Positions 42,965 to 51,289 of a stretch of 58,735 bases of DNA are shown here, one piece after another. This DNA is from an uncultured Faecalibacterium sp. (GTDB lineage: Bacteria; Bacillota; Clostridia; Oscillospirales; Ruminococcaceae). The translations under genes and the position numbers were made by a program. The stretch spans positions 1 through 58,735 of the forward strand of contig CAKTBG010000016.1 in the NCBI GenBank assembly GCA_934533135.1, given 5' to 3'. Below the pieces are notes generated by a model, which was not told the DNA's origin, ran no database searches, and was given only the letters and a program-made list of their open reading frames with translations. Numbering within the stretch: the first letter of the stretch is position 1; each line of letters starts with the position of its first letter.

Positions 42965-43003
42965 AAGCTCCTGCACTGGTTTTACACTGTGCAGGAGCTT
43001 CGC
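42965..43003 (-). terminator. Terminator after the PD-(D/E)XK gene
   Basis: Perfect 12-bp stem AAGCTCCTGCAC/GTGCAGGAGCTT, followed on the minus strand by a T-rich stretch. Confidence 0.75.
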
Positions 43004-43012
43004 TACCGTTTT

Positions 43013-44020
43013 TCAGTTCAATTTTGCCCGGTAAAATGCTCGGTCTTTCTCTGCGATTCCCAGAATGTCCATTGCCTTATCTACTGAGACATCCAGATTC
43101 TTTATGACATTGAGAATAGCATTGAGTGTTGCCGTCTGTGTGCCGATTTCTTTGCCGATTTCTTTGCCGATTTCTTTGCCAATCTGTTCACCGCGCTTCA
43201 TACCGGTTTCAATTGCACCTTGGCTCAAGTTGCACATACCAAGCACCTCGCTTTCCAAATGCTGTGTCATCGGAAGATGAAACTCTTCCTGTAAAATCTC
43301 TTTTTTCTCTTTTGCCGTGCGTTCATCCGAGAGAAGCACTTCCAGAAATTTCAGAACACCGGTATAGTTTTCCTGTTCCGGTTCTCCCAGACAGATCATG
43401 ATCGCGCTCAGAAGATCATAATTCTGCACAGGTTCGTCCACTTGACCGACGAGCGGCCTTTGCTGGACGGAATACTGCATGATCGTATTCTGCCGTTCTG
43501 CAGGTGGGTTTGTACACACCCAGATCGAATAGACTTTTTTGATTTTGCCATATTCTGAACGGGTAAACTCCACTCCGTGCTGTGCCGAGATCATCCGGCT
43601 GCAATAATACAAAGCGCGTTTCAGCAGCGGATACCCAGGATTATATTTATTCTGCGCTTCCAGATTGATGATAAGACCGATCCGGCCATCCCCGGCGGGG
43701 GCAGTGGCGTAGAACCGGATATCATACCGCACCGTACCCTCGGTCAGGGTCGCATCCTCGGTATTGCTGCCGTGAATGTTTTTATCTTTGGCTGCGTTTG
43801 TATCGTCTGGATTTACCCCGACGGTTCCGATCTGCGGTTCATCCTCAATGTACTGTTCCGCGATCTCCTGTACGGTACAGTTCCGGTATTCTTCCACACA
43901 GCCCTGCATGATGGTCGCAAGGATGAGCTTGTTTGCCAGAAGCCGCTTGACTGCTTCGTCATACCGCACTTCGATGCTGGTTCGTTCGATCTGATGCCCC
44001 AGATAGCTTTCTTCCTGCAT
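43013..44020 (-). CDS. Rpn/PD-(D/E)XK nuclease-family putative transposase
   Basis: 335 residues. The nuclease core follows the family pattern: IEVRYDEAVKRLLANKLILA at the N-terminus, D100 in TVRYDIRFYA and E121-A-Q123 in LIINLEAQNKY. The C-terminal third is helical and contains a perfect 4-residue repeat (GKEI) three times, encoded by a 12-bp DNA repeat. Related proteins promote RecA-independent recombination or are relics of mobile elements; whether this copy is active is unknown. Base composition is visibly lower in GC than the neighbours, suggesting transfer. GGGAGGG lies upstream of the ATG. Confidence 0.8.
   Translation of the reverse strand: MQEESYLGHQIERTSIEVRYDEAVKRLLANKLILATIMQGCVEEYRNCTVQEIAEQYIEDEPQIGTVGVNPDDTNAAKDKNIHGSNTEDATLTEGTVRYDIRFYATAPAGDGRIGLIINLEAQNKYNPGYPLLKRALYYCSRMISAQHGVEFTRSEYGKIKKVYSIWVCTNPPAERQNTIMQYSVQQRPLVGQVDEPVQNYDLLSAIMICLGEPEQENYTGVLKFLEVLLSDERTAKEKKEILQEEFHLPMTQHLESEVLGMCNLSQGAIETGMKRGEQIGKEIGKEIGKEIGTQTATLNAILNVIKNLDVSVDKAMDILGIAEKDRAFYRAKLN
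43143..43178. repeat. 12-bp tandem repeat, three copies, inside a coding region
   Basis: CCGATTTCTTTG three times in a row, encoding (on the minus strand) repeated GKEI. Unit length is a multiple of three, so copy-number change would not shift the frame. Confidence 0.9.
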
Positions 44021-44046
44021 GGCAAGCCCTCCCTTCTTCTGGTTCT

Positions 44047-44075
44047 ATTATAGTGGATTTCAAACCTTCCTGCAA
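44047..44075 (-). promoter_or_regulatory. Promoter of the PD-(D/E)XK gene
   Basis: Minus strand TTGCAG (44075-44070), 17-base spacer, TATAAT (44052-44047). Confidence 0.7.
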
Positions 44076-44119
44076 GAGCGGTTTTCTCAAAACTGTTCGC
44101 TTCAAAGTGAAATAAGCTA

Positions 44120-46162
44120 TTATTCCTCAAATTCCAGATCGCTCGGCAGGATGAGATCCAGCGCAGCGGCAGGTTCGGCCACGAGGCGGCGGCTCTGGTT
44201 GAAGATGGCTTTTTCGAGGGTATTGCGGGCGAGGCGGCCATTCCCGGCGGTGCGGCTGTCGAGAGCCTGCCGCCGCTTGTAGTAGCCCAGCAGCGGGAAG
44301 GTGCAGCTCTCGGCGAGGCGGTAGCCCTTGCCCTTGGCGAGGACTGCGGTGATGTCCAGCAGTTCGTCGGCCGTGTAATCCGGAAACTCGATCTTGTTCG
44401 GGAACCGGCTGGCAAGGCCGCTGTTGGCTGTCAGGAAGGTCTCCATCTCCTTGGTATAGCCCGCGAGGATGACCACCAGCTCATCCCGGTGATCCTCCAT
44501 GCCTTTTACAAGGGTGTCGATGGCTTCGAGGCCGAAGCTGTCCTGCTCGCCCCGGTAGAGGCTGTATGCCTCGTCGATGAAGAGCACGCCGCCCAGCGCA
44601 CTCTCGATCACGCGGTTGGTCAGCGGCGCGGTGTGGCCGGTGTAGCGGCCCACGAGGTCGCCGCGGCTCACTTCCACCAGCTGGCCGCCCTTGAGTGCGC
44701 CGATGGCTTTCAGGTACTTGGCCACCAGCCGGGCGATGGTGGTCTTGCCGGTGCCGGGGTTGCCGGTAAAGATCATGTGCATGGACAGGCTGGCGGTCTT
44801 GAACCCTGCCGCCGCTCGCCGCTGCTGCACCTGAAGATTGTCGGCCAGACCAAATACATACTCCTTGACCGGTGCAAGCCCCACGAGATCGTCCAGCTCG
44901 GCCTTGATCGCGTCGATGGCTCCGGTGTAGGCCTCCGGGAGCAGAGCAAAGAGCTTCTGCGGTGCCCCATCGCCGTGCTGGAAGTCGATGCCGTCCGGCC
45001 GCGCCGTCAGCACCACGGTGCCGGAGAGGGGGCGGTCAGTCTGCAGGCAGTATTCGCTCAGGGCGCGGAAGATCTTGTCGCAGCAGGCCGACAGCCCGGC
45101 CGCGCCTTTTTCAGGGGTACACTGGGCGGCGACATAATCCCGGACGTCGGCACCGGCAGTCATGGTCAGCCCCAGCCGGGTGCGGACTTTCTGCGCCAGT
45201 GCGTTGAGCTGCTGGGCGGCCAGTTCCGCCAGATCTTCCCGGGCAAAGGCCGCTGTTGCGCAGACGTCGCCCAGTGCCGAGACGAACTCCGCGCCGAATT
45301 TGTCTGCCAGCGCATCCCGCCCCTTGCGGGAGAAGAAGATCAGATACTTGCCCTGCGGGTCGATCCGGCTGACCGCACCGGGAGCCAGCGCGGTCCCGGC
45401 GTCCACAAGGATGCCCTCTTTGTTGACGAGGTAGCGGCTGGACAGGGGCGCACTGCCCTTGACGGCCAGATCGGAGAGGGTCTTCAGGAATGCCGGATGG
45501 CAGCTCTCGTAATGCTCAAACACAACGATCTCGCCGGGCGCATGGAGTGCGGCATAGAGATCCTGCAAAAACAGCTTTTCCGCGCCCGAATCGGGATACA
45601 GGGCGAGGTCGAGCGTTGCGATCTTATCATTGGCCAGCAGCCCCCGCGCCGCCATGCAGCGTGCCGTCTCTTCCAGCGTGAAATGCCGCCCGGTGCCGCT
45701 GCCGCCGGTGATAAGGATCACGTTCCGGGCGGCGGGCGGCTCGGTGCCCAGCACAAAGGGGCGGCGCATGGCACGCACCACGCTGTCCACAAAGGCAGAC
45801 TGCCCCAGCACCGACTGCTTCACCGCATCGGCCAGCCCCTCGAAGCTGCCAAGGTGCTCGGCCTTCACCTCGGTGGTGCCGCGCGCCAGCAGGCCGTCAT
45901 CCTCCAGATCCTTCAGCAGGCGGCGGCTGTCCGCGAGGGCAGACTGCGCCGCGCCGTCCTGCTGTTTCAGGGCTGCGTTCTGCTGCTCCAGCATCTCGCC
46001 CAGCCGTTTCTGCTGTTCCAGCAAGGCTGCGTTCAGATCCGGCAGGCCGCCGGTCTGCGCCGCAGTCTCGTCCGGCTTTGGCGTACCGGGCGTGAATCGC
46101 AACTTCCCACCCGCGCCAAACACGCCGTTCATCAGATCTTCCCAGTCGTTTGTGTATCCCAT
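44120..46162 (-). CDS. AAA+ ATPase with two modules (ClpB-like plus CbbX/SpoVK-like)
   Basis: 680 residues. A Gln-rich coiled-coil segment at 45-85 precedes a first AAA+ module whose Walker A is degenerate (GGSGTGRH, 153-160, Arg for Lys) and whose Walker B reads VVFEHYE. The second module is of the CbbX/SpoVK type with an intact Walker A GNPGTGKTT (467-475), Walker B VLFIDEAYSL (526-535), a pore-loop-like region and sensor Arg in SGLASRFPNKIEF. Only the second site should hydrolyse ATP. Probably a remodelling chaperone; target unknown. AGGAGG lies five bases before the ATG. It is transcribed divergently from the pullulanase gene. Confidence 0.88.
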   Translation of the reverse strand: MGYTNDWEDLMNGVFGAGGKLRFTPGTPKPDETAAQTGGLPDLNAALLEQQKRLGEMLEQQNAALKQQDGAAQSALADSRRLLKDLEDDGLLARGTTEVKAEHLGSFEGLADAVKQSVLGQSAFVDSVVRAMRRPFVLGTEPPAARNVILITGGSGTGRHFTLEETARCMAARGLLANDKIATLDLALYPDSGAEKLFLQDLYAALHAPGEIVVFEHYESCHPAFLKTLSDLAVKGSAPLSSRYLVNKEGILVDAGTALAPGAVSRIDPQGKYLIFFSRKGRDALADKFGAEFVSALGDVCATAAFAREDLAELAAQQLNALAQKVRTRLGLTMTAGADVRDYVAAQCTPEKGAAGLSACCDKIFRALSEYCLQTDRPLSGTVVLTARPDGIDFQHGDGAPQKLFALLPEAYTGAIDAIKAELDDLVGLAPVKEYVFGLADNLQVQQRRAAAGFKTASLSMHMIFTGNPGTGKTTIARLVAKYLKAIGALKGGQLVEVSRGDLVGRYTGHTAPLTNRVIESALGGVLFIDEAYSLYRGEQDSFGLEAIDTLVKGMEDHRDELVVILAGYTKEMETFLTANSGLASRFPNKIEFPDYTADELLDITAVLAKGKGYRLAESCTFPLLGYYKRRQALDSRTAGNGRLARNTLEKAIFNQSRRLVAEPAAALDLILPSDLEFEE

Positions 46163-46191
46163 AGCGGCCTCCTGCCCTGCGTTTTTTTCTC

Positions 46192-46220
46192 AGTATAGTG
46201 TACTTTGCGGATATTTGCAA
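46192..46220 (-). promoter_or_regulatory. Promoter of the AAA+ gene
   Basis: Minus strand TTGCAA (46220-46215), 17-base spacer, TATACT (46197-46192); back-to-back with the pullulanase promoter. Confidence 0.75.
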
Positions 46221-46228
46221 GAAAAGTC

Positions 46229-46257
46229 TTGAAAATCCGCCCTCCGTCCTGTACACT
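46229..46257 (+). promoter_or_regulatory. Promoter of the pullulanase gene
   Basis: TTGAAA (46229-46234), 17-base spacer, TACACT (46252-46257). Confidence 0.75.
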
Positions 46258-46310
46258 ATCCCCAGAACTGGATCCCATTTCCGGATTATGATACGAAGGA
46301 TGAAGTCAGA

Positions 46311-48260
46311 ATGAAAACCCCTGCGGAATGGAAGGCGTTGTTTGAGAGTGAAGCCTTCGCGCAGCAAACCACTTACCACGGCCCCCTTGGGCCGGAGTAC
46401 ACCCCCGCCGGGACCCACCTCCGGCTTTGGGCACCCACGGCGCAGCAAGTCACGGTCAACCTCTACCGCCGGGGCGACGGCGGGGTGTGCATCGGGTCGC
46501 TCCCCCTGAAACAGCAGGAACAGGGTGTGTGGGCGGTCTACCTGCCCGGCGACCAGCACGGACATTATTATACCTTTACGGTCCACACCGACGGAGCGGT
46601 GTGCGAGACCGGCGACCCCTACGCCACCGCTGCCGGTGTGAACGGCACCCGCAGCATGATCGTGGATCCCGCCCGGGTCGCGCCGCAGGGCTGGGCGCAG
46701 GACGTCCGCCCCAGCATCCCGCCGACCCGCCGGTCGGTGTGGGAGGTCTCGGTGCGGGATTTCTCGCAGGATCCGGCCAGCGGCGTGCATCCCGCGTGGC
46801 GGGGCAAATACCTTGCCTTCACCCAGCAGGGCACGACCCTGAACAACGATGGCATCCACCCCACCTGCCTGAACTATCTGCGGCGGCTGGGCGTAGGCTA
46901 TGTCCAGCTGATGCCGATCTTCGATTTCGGCAGCGTGGACGAGGCCAGACCCCTGACCCGGCAGTACAACTGGGGCTACGACCCCACCAACTACAATGTG
47001 CCCGAGGGCAGCTACTCCACCGACCCCACCCGGGGCGAAGTCCGGCTGCGGGAGTGCAGGCAGATGATCGCCGCGCTCCATGCCGCGGGGATCGGCGTGG
47101 TGATGGATGTGGTCTACAACCACGCCTACCGGAACGAAAATCCCCTCAACCAGACCGTGCCCTATTACTTTTTCCGGCAGAACGACGACGGGTCTTTCTC
47201 CAACGGCAGCGGCTGCGGCAACGAGTTTGCCAGCGAACGCCCCATGGCGCGGCGGTACCTCATCGACTCGGTGCTCTACTGGGCCCGAGAATACCACATC
47301 GACGGCTTCCGGTTCGACCTGATGGGGCTGTACGACGTGGAGACCATGAATCTGCTCCGCGCCGAGCTGGACAAACTGCCCAACGGCCGGAACATTTTAA
47401 TGTATGGCGAACCGTGGCAGGGCGGCAGCAGTGCGCTGCGCCGGTACGAAGCCAACAAGAACAACCTCGCCATGCTCAACGAGCGGATCGGCATCTTCTG
47501 CGACAACACCCGCGACGCGATCAAGGGCGGCTGTTTCGACGCCCGGGAGCCGGGCTATGTCGAGGGCAGACCCGGTGCGTTCTGGGATATCGGCGGGGCT
47601 GTGGCCGCGTGGTGCCGCAGCGATACCCTGCCGCCCCACAAGCCCAGCCAGATCGTGACCTACGTTTCCGCCCACGACAACTTCACCCTCTGGGATAAAC
47701 TGCTGCTGGTGCGGCACAAGAAGCCGGAATACGCCGCCACCGACCCGGTGGCTCTGGCGCAGAACCGGCTGGCAGCCGGCATCGTCCTGACCAGCATGGG
47801 GCTTCCCTTCTGGCAGGCAGGGGAAGAGTTTGCCCGCACCAAAAAGGGGCAGGGCAACAGTTACCGCTCTTCGCCCGCACTCAACCGGCTGGACTGGCGG
47901 CGTGCCGAGCAGTTCCATAGCCTCGTGGACTACTACCGGGGTCTGATCGGTCTGCGGACGACCTTCCCCCGGCTGAGTGCCGTGGATGCAGCCAGCCCGG
48001 AAGCCATCCGCTTCTTCTCGCTGGAGCAGCCCATCGTGGGCTGGTCGCTGCCGGCTGTGCCCGGCGACGGCAGCTGGTGGCGTGCGCTCTGTGTCTTTTA
48101 CAACCCCACCGCCGGATCCCGGACGCTGCCGCTGCCGGAGGGCAACTGGAAGCTGCTCAGCGACGGCGTTTCGTCCAGCCTCTGGCGGGGCAAGAGCCAG
48201 ATCCTGCAGGGGCAGGTCGAGGTCCTGCCGTACAGTGCAACCGTTTTAGGTTTGATATAG
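46311..48260 (+). CDS. Type I pullulanase (GH13 debranching enzyme)
   Basis: 649 residues, no signal peptide, so intracellular. An N-terminal CBM48-like sandwich (GTHLRLWAPTAQQVTVNLY) precedes the GH13 barrel. The type I pullulanase motif is YNWGYDPTNYNVPEGSYS; catalytic residues are D336 (GFRFDLMG), E367 (MYGEPW) and D456 (SAHDNF). It cleaves alpha-1,6 branches in glycogen, starch fragments or pullulan. The leader carries AAGGATGA. Monocistronic. Confidence 0.93.
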   Translation: MKTPAEWKALFESEAFAQQTTYHGPLGPEYTPAGTHLRLWAPTAQQVTVNLYRRGDGGVCIGSLPLKQQEQGVWAVYLPGDQHGHYYTFTVHTDGAVCETGDPYATAAGVNGTRSMIVDPARVAPQGWAQDVRPSIPPTRRSVWEVSVRDFSQDPASGVHPAWRGKYLAFTQQGTTLNNDGIHPTCLNYLRRLGVGYVQLMPIFDFGSVDEARPLTRQYNWGYDPTNYNVPEGSYSTDPTRGEVRLRECRQMIAALHAAGIGVVMDVVYNHAYRNENPLNQTVPYYFFRQNDDGSFSNGSGCGNEFASERPMARRYLIDSVLYWAREYHIDGFRFDLMGLYDVETMNLLRAELDKLPNGRNILMYGEPWQGGSSALRRYEANKNNLAMLNERIGIFCDNTRDAIKGGCFDAREPGYVEGRPGAFWDIGGAVAAWCRSDTLPPHKPSQIVTYVSAHDNFTLWDKLLLVRHKKPEYAATDPVALAQNRLAAGIVLTSMGLPFWQAGEEFARTKKGQGNSYRSSPALNRLDWRRAEQFHSLVDYYRGLIGLRTTFPRLSAVDAASPEAIRFFSLEQPIVGWSLPAVPGDGSWWRALCVFYNPTAGSRTLPLPEGNWKLLSDGVSSSLWRGKSQILQGQVEVLPYSATVLGLI

Positions 48261-48357
48261 CCCTCTCAGTCTGCTTCGCAGACAGCTCCCCCGGAGGGGG
48301 AGCCCTTGGCAGGCCGGGCAAGTTTGTGCGCAAAACGCAAAAGGCCGGGCCTTGCGG
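48261..48357. repeat. Palindromic intergenic repeat, half copy with conserved extension (copy 7)
   Basis: CCTCTCAGTC, hairpin GTCTGC-TTC-GCAGAC, hairpin AGCTCCCCC/GGGGGAGCC, TTGGCAGGCCGGGCA and, downstream, GGCCGGGCCTTGCG as in copy 6. It begins directly at the pullulanase stop codon. Confidence 0.87.
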
Positions 48358-48377
48358 TTTTGATCCAGATACAGCAA

Positions 48378-48417
48378 GACAGCCCGTTTCAGATCGCTCT
48401 AAAACGGGCTATCTTTG
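48378..48417 (+). terminator. Terminator after the pullulanase gene
   Basis: AGCCCGTTT/AAACGGGCT stem followed by ATCTTTGTC. Confidence 0.6.
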
Positions 48418-48467
48418 TCAAACAAGAAGAAAGGAACTTCACTGATGATGTTATCCTGAGGGGCGCA

Positions 48468-49928
48468 TCAGCCCTGCGGCTGCTGGTCGGTCAAAGCCGG
48501 AGCCTGCTCCTGCTGAGAGGAGGCCGTGCTGTTGGCCGCCGTCTTTTCGCCCAGCGTCAGACTGACCGTCTGCATCTGGCCGCTGCGTGCCACGGTGATG
48601 GACAGGGTATCGCCTGCGGAGTGGTTCTGGATGATGGTGCCGAGGTCGGTCTTCTGTGCCACCTCCGAGCCGTCGATGCTGACGATCCGGTCACCGGCTT
48701 TCAGGCCCGCTTTGTCGGCGGGGCCGCCCTGCACGACGTCCACAACGTAGACGCCGTACGCGTTCACGCCCAGCTGCGCCGCCGTCTGTGCGTCCGTGAC
48801 GGCCAGATAGGTGATGCCCATGTAGGGGCGGCCGGTCACATAGCCATTTTCCAGCAGATCCTGCGCCACCTTGATGGCGTCATTGATGGGGATGGCAAAG
48901 CCCAGACCCTCGGCGTCGGAGCTGGAAGATTTGGCGTTGACCACGCCGACCAGTTCGCCGTCCATGTTGAACAGACCGCCGCCGGAGTTGCCGGGGCTGA
49001 CGGACGCATCCATCTGGATCAGCGACATGGTGTTGGTGGAGCTGTTGCCCTGAATGGTCACACTGCGGTTCAGTGCGCTGACGATGCCGCTGGTGACGGT
49101 GCCGCCCAGCTCACCCAGCGGGTTGCCGACGGCCAGAACATTCTCGCCCACGGCCAGCGAATCGCTGTCGCCGATGGTGGCGGGGGTCAGGCCGGTGGCG
49201 TCGATCTTGATGACCGCGATGTCGCTGGTGGAATCTTCGCCCACGATGGTGGCGGTATAATCCTGATCGCCGATGGTGACGGTGATGTTGGACGCACCGT
49301 TCACAACGTGGTCACAGGTCAGGATATAGCCATCCGAGCTGATGATGACGCCGCTGCCGGCACCCGACTCGATCTGGCTCTGGCCGTACCACGACCACTG
49401 CGAGTAGACGACCTGCTCGGTGGTGATGACCACCACACTCGGGCTGACCATCTCGGCCACCTGTGCGGTGGTCATCCCGCTGGAAAGAGCCGTGCCCGCC
49501 GCAGAGCCGGTGCCGTCCGGCGCGGCGGTCTTTTCGACCTGCTGGATCACGACCTTATTGCCGGAGCCTCCGCCGACCTTTGCGCCCACAACGCCGCCGG
49601 CAAAACCCATGGCCGCGGCCAGTGCCAGTGCAATCGCCCGCTGTGCCAGCTTGCTGCCGCCTTTGCGGTGCTTCTTTTCAGGCCGGGGCTGTTCGGGGGC
49701 TGCGTGCTCCACCGGGGGTTCCGGGGGAGGCGTCGCGCCGCCGCTGCCGTTGGGGGCGGCAGCATCCGGCTCCGGCTCCTTGAAGAAGTTTTCGGCCGGC
49801 TCGCCGAAGGTTCCGGCGGTGTTGGCGGTGTTCATGCCGCTGCTGCCCACATTGGGATAGCTGGTGTTCCCGGCAGGCTGATTATCGTCAGAGGAATACT
49901 TGTATTCCCATTTGTTTTCCGTATCCAT
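48468..49928 (-). CDS. HtrA/DegP-like membrane-anchored serine protease with PDZ domain
   Basis: 486 residues from the ATG at 49928 (AAAGGA ten bases upstream). A disordered cytoplasmic N-terminus rich in Pro/Asn/Glu, one membrane helix at about 94-116, then a trypsin-like domain with H207 (LTCDHVVNG), D236 (TSDIAVIKI) and S315 (SPGNSGGGL), and one PDZ domain (GVYVVDVVQGGPADKAGLKAGDRIV). It is a surface quality-control protease of the HtrA/YyxA class. Monocistronic, converging on the pullulanase gene. Confidence 0.95.
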   Translation of the reverse strand: MDTENKWEYKYSSDDNQPAGNTSYPNVGSSGMNTANTAGTFGEPAENFFKEPEPDAAAPNGSGGATPPPEPPVEHAAPEQPRPEKKHRKGGSKLAQRAIALALAAAMGFAGGVVGAKVGGGSGNKVVIQQVEKTAAPDGTGSAAGTALSSGMTTAQVAEMVSPSVVVITTEQVVYSQWSWYGQSQIESGAGSGVIISSDGYILTCDHVVNGASNITVTIGDQDYTATIVGEDSTSDIAVIKIDATGLTPATIGDSDSLAVGENVLAVGNPLGELGGTVTSGIVSALNRSVTIQGNSSTNTMSLIQMDASVSPGNSGGGLFNMDGELVGVVNAKSSSSDAEGLGFAIPINDAIKVAQDLLENGYVTGRPYMGITYLAVTDAQTAAQLGVNAYGVYVVDVVQGGPADKAGLKAGDRIVSIDGSEVAQKTDLGTIIQNHSAGDTLSITVARSGQMQTVSLTLGEKTAANSTASSQQEQAPALTDQQPQG

Positions 49929-50000
49929 ACTGGTATCATCCTTTCTCGAAAAGGGTTCGTTCAGGGGAGGTGGATTTCCCGCTTCTCTTGAGCTGTCTTT

Positions 50001-50006
50001 ATTGTA
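50001..50006 (-). promoter_or_regulatory. -10 element of the HtrA promoter
   Basis: TACAAT on the minus strand; a TTGATT lies upstream with a short 15-base spacer, so the -35 is uncertain. Confidence 0.45.
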
Positions 50007-50118
50007 TCTGCTAATTGTGAAAATCAATCGCTGACGCCGTGAAGAATGTGTGAAATAAGGTCGTACTTTACCGCTTGACAGCGGGGAGATCGGTTGGTAT
50101 TGTTAGAGTAACATCCCT

Positions 50119-50243
50119 GCCCTCTCAGTCACCCTCTCCGTCATCGCTGCGCGATGCCACCTCTCCCGAAGGGAGAGGCAAGTCTTGGCTCTCCCTTTGG
50201 GAGAGCTGTCACCGAAGGTGACTGAGAGGGCGACGGAGAGGGC
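50119..50243. repeat. Palindromic intergenic repeat, interleaved compact copy (copy 8)
   Basis: Left end carries both CCTCTCAGTC and CCTCTCCGTC in tandem; hairpins CATCGC-TGC-GCGATG, CCTCTCCC/GGGAGAGG, GCTCTCCC/GGGAGAGC and GTCACC-GAA-GGTGAC; right end carries GACTGAGAGGG then GACGGAGAGGG. It lies between divergent genes. Confidence 0.87.
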
Positions 50244-50268
50244 AATCCCGTTAAAGGAGATCATCCTC

Positions 50269-51129
50269 ATGAAATTGCTTGCAATCCCCGGCGGTTTCGC
50301 CTTATACAAAGAAAAGACCGAGATCGGCCAATGCCTGCTTACCCCCACGGACAAGGGTGCCGCGATCACCGCGCTGTGCATCCTCGCCCCGTGGCGGCGG
50401 AAAGGCTACGGCTCGTATCTCTTAAAGGAAGTGCTGCGCAGCTTCGGCGGGTACGACCGGGAAGCGGCCACCGTCTTTTCGGCCCCGCTGCCGCAGGACG
50501 CCGGGGAGCAGCTCTTTTGGGCGAAATTCGGCTTCCGGCCCGAGGGCGGGCAGTTGTTCCGCCGCCGGACGCCCGACCTGACCGCGGTAAAATTCGTGCA
50601 GGACTTCCTCGCCGCCCGTCTGGTGTCGCCCCATCTCTGCGTAGATGCCACCTGCGGCAACGGCGGCGACACGGCCTTTCTCTGCCGACTGGTGCCAAAC
50701 GGCCGGGTGCTGGGCTTTGACATCCAGCCCGAGGCCATCGACTCCACCCGGAAACATCTGGCGCAGCTGGGGCTTGCCGACCGTGCCGAGCTTTACTGCG
50801 ACAGCCACGCAAACCTCCTGCATTACATCGCCCCCGGCTCTGCCGATGCGGTCATGTTCAATTTCGGGTGGCTGCCGGGAGCCGACCACAGCGTGTTCTC
50901 CACCGCCGACAGCAGCATCCCGGCTCTGGAAGCGGCCCTCGACGCTTTGCGGCCCGGCGGCGTGCTCAGTGCCATCCTGTACAGCGGGCGGGTGATCGGC
51001 ACCGGCGAAAAACAGAGCATCCTCGGCTGGCTCCGATCCCTGCCGCTGACAAAATACACCGTTCTCGTGTGTGATTTTGCAAATTGGGCGGATACAGCCC
51101 CCCTGCCCTGCCTTGTTCTTAAAAAATAA
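50269..51129 (+). CDS. Fusion of a GNAT acetyltransferase and an MnmM/YtqB-like methyltransferase
   Basis: 286 residues from the ATG at 50269 (AAAGGAG nine bases upstream). Residues 1-100 are a GNAT domain with the acetyl-CoA loop RRKGYGS (43-49). Residues 118-286 are a class I SAM methyltransferase of the rRNA_methylase/YtqB type: VDATCGNGGDT (125-135), VLGFDIQPEAID, MFNFGWLPGADH and RPGGVLSAILYSGR. Bacterial YtqB (MnmM) methylates the wobble uridine of some tRNAs, completing mnm5s2U. Joining to an acetyltransferase suggests a linked modification or simple co-regulation. The GNAT half is short and its activity is uncertain. Confidence 0.85.
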   Translation: MKLLAIPGGFALYKEKTEIGQCLLTPTDKGAAITALCILAPWRRKGYGSYLLKEVLRSFGGYDREAATVFSAPLPQDAGEQLFWAKFGFRPEGGQLFRRRTPDLTAVKFVQDFLAARLVSPHLCVDATCGNGGDTAFLCRLVPNGRVLGFDIQPEAIDSTRKHLAQLGLADRAELYCDSHANLLHYIAPGSADAVMFNFGWLPGADHSVFSTADSSIPALEAALDALRPGGVLSAILYSGRVIGTGEKQSILGWLRSLPLTKYTVLVCDFANWADTAPLPCLVLKK

Positions 51130-51138
51130 CAAAAAGTC

Positions 51139-51167
51139 TTGCATCCATGTGCATTTTCTGCTAAAAT
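51139..51167 (+). promoter_or_regulatory. Promoter of prfC
   Basis: TTGCAT (51139-51144), 17-base spacer, TAAAAT (51162-51167). A perfect hairpin TGCCCGG-CATC-CCGGGCA (51249-51266) lies in the leader just before the ribosome site and might affect translation. Confidence 0.65.
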
Positions 51168-51289
51168 AAGCGTTGTGTGTATTTTACGCCATTTACAGGA
51201 GCGATCCGATGTAAATTTTGGATAGAGCAAACCCGTTTTTTCATCCCCTGCCCGGCATCCCGGGCAGTGCAAGCAGGAGAAGCTATTTT

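Noticed and set aside
43143..43178. Possible CRISPR or VNTR locus
   Set aside because: Only three contiguous 12-bp units lying inside a coding frame; better explained as a coding repeat.
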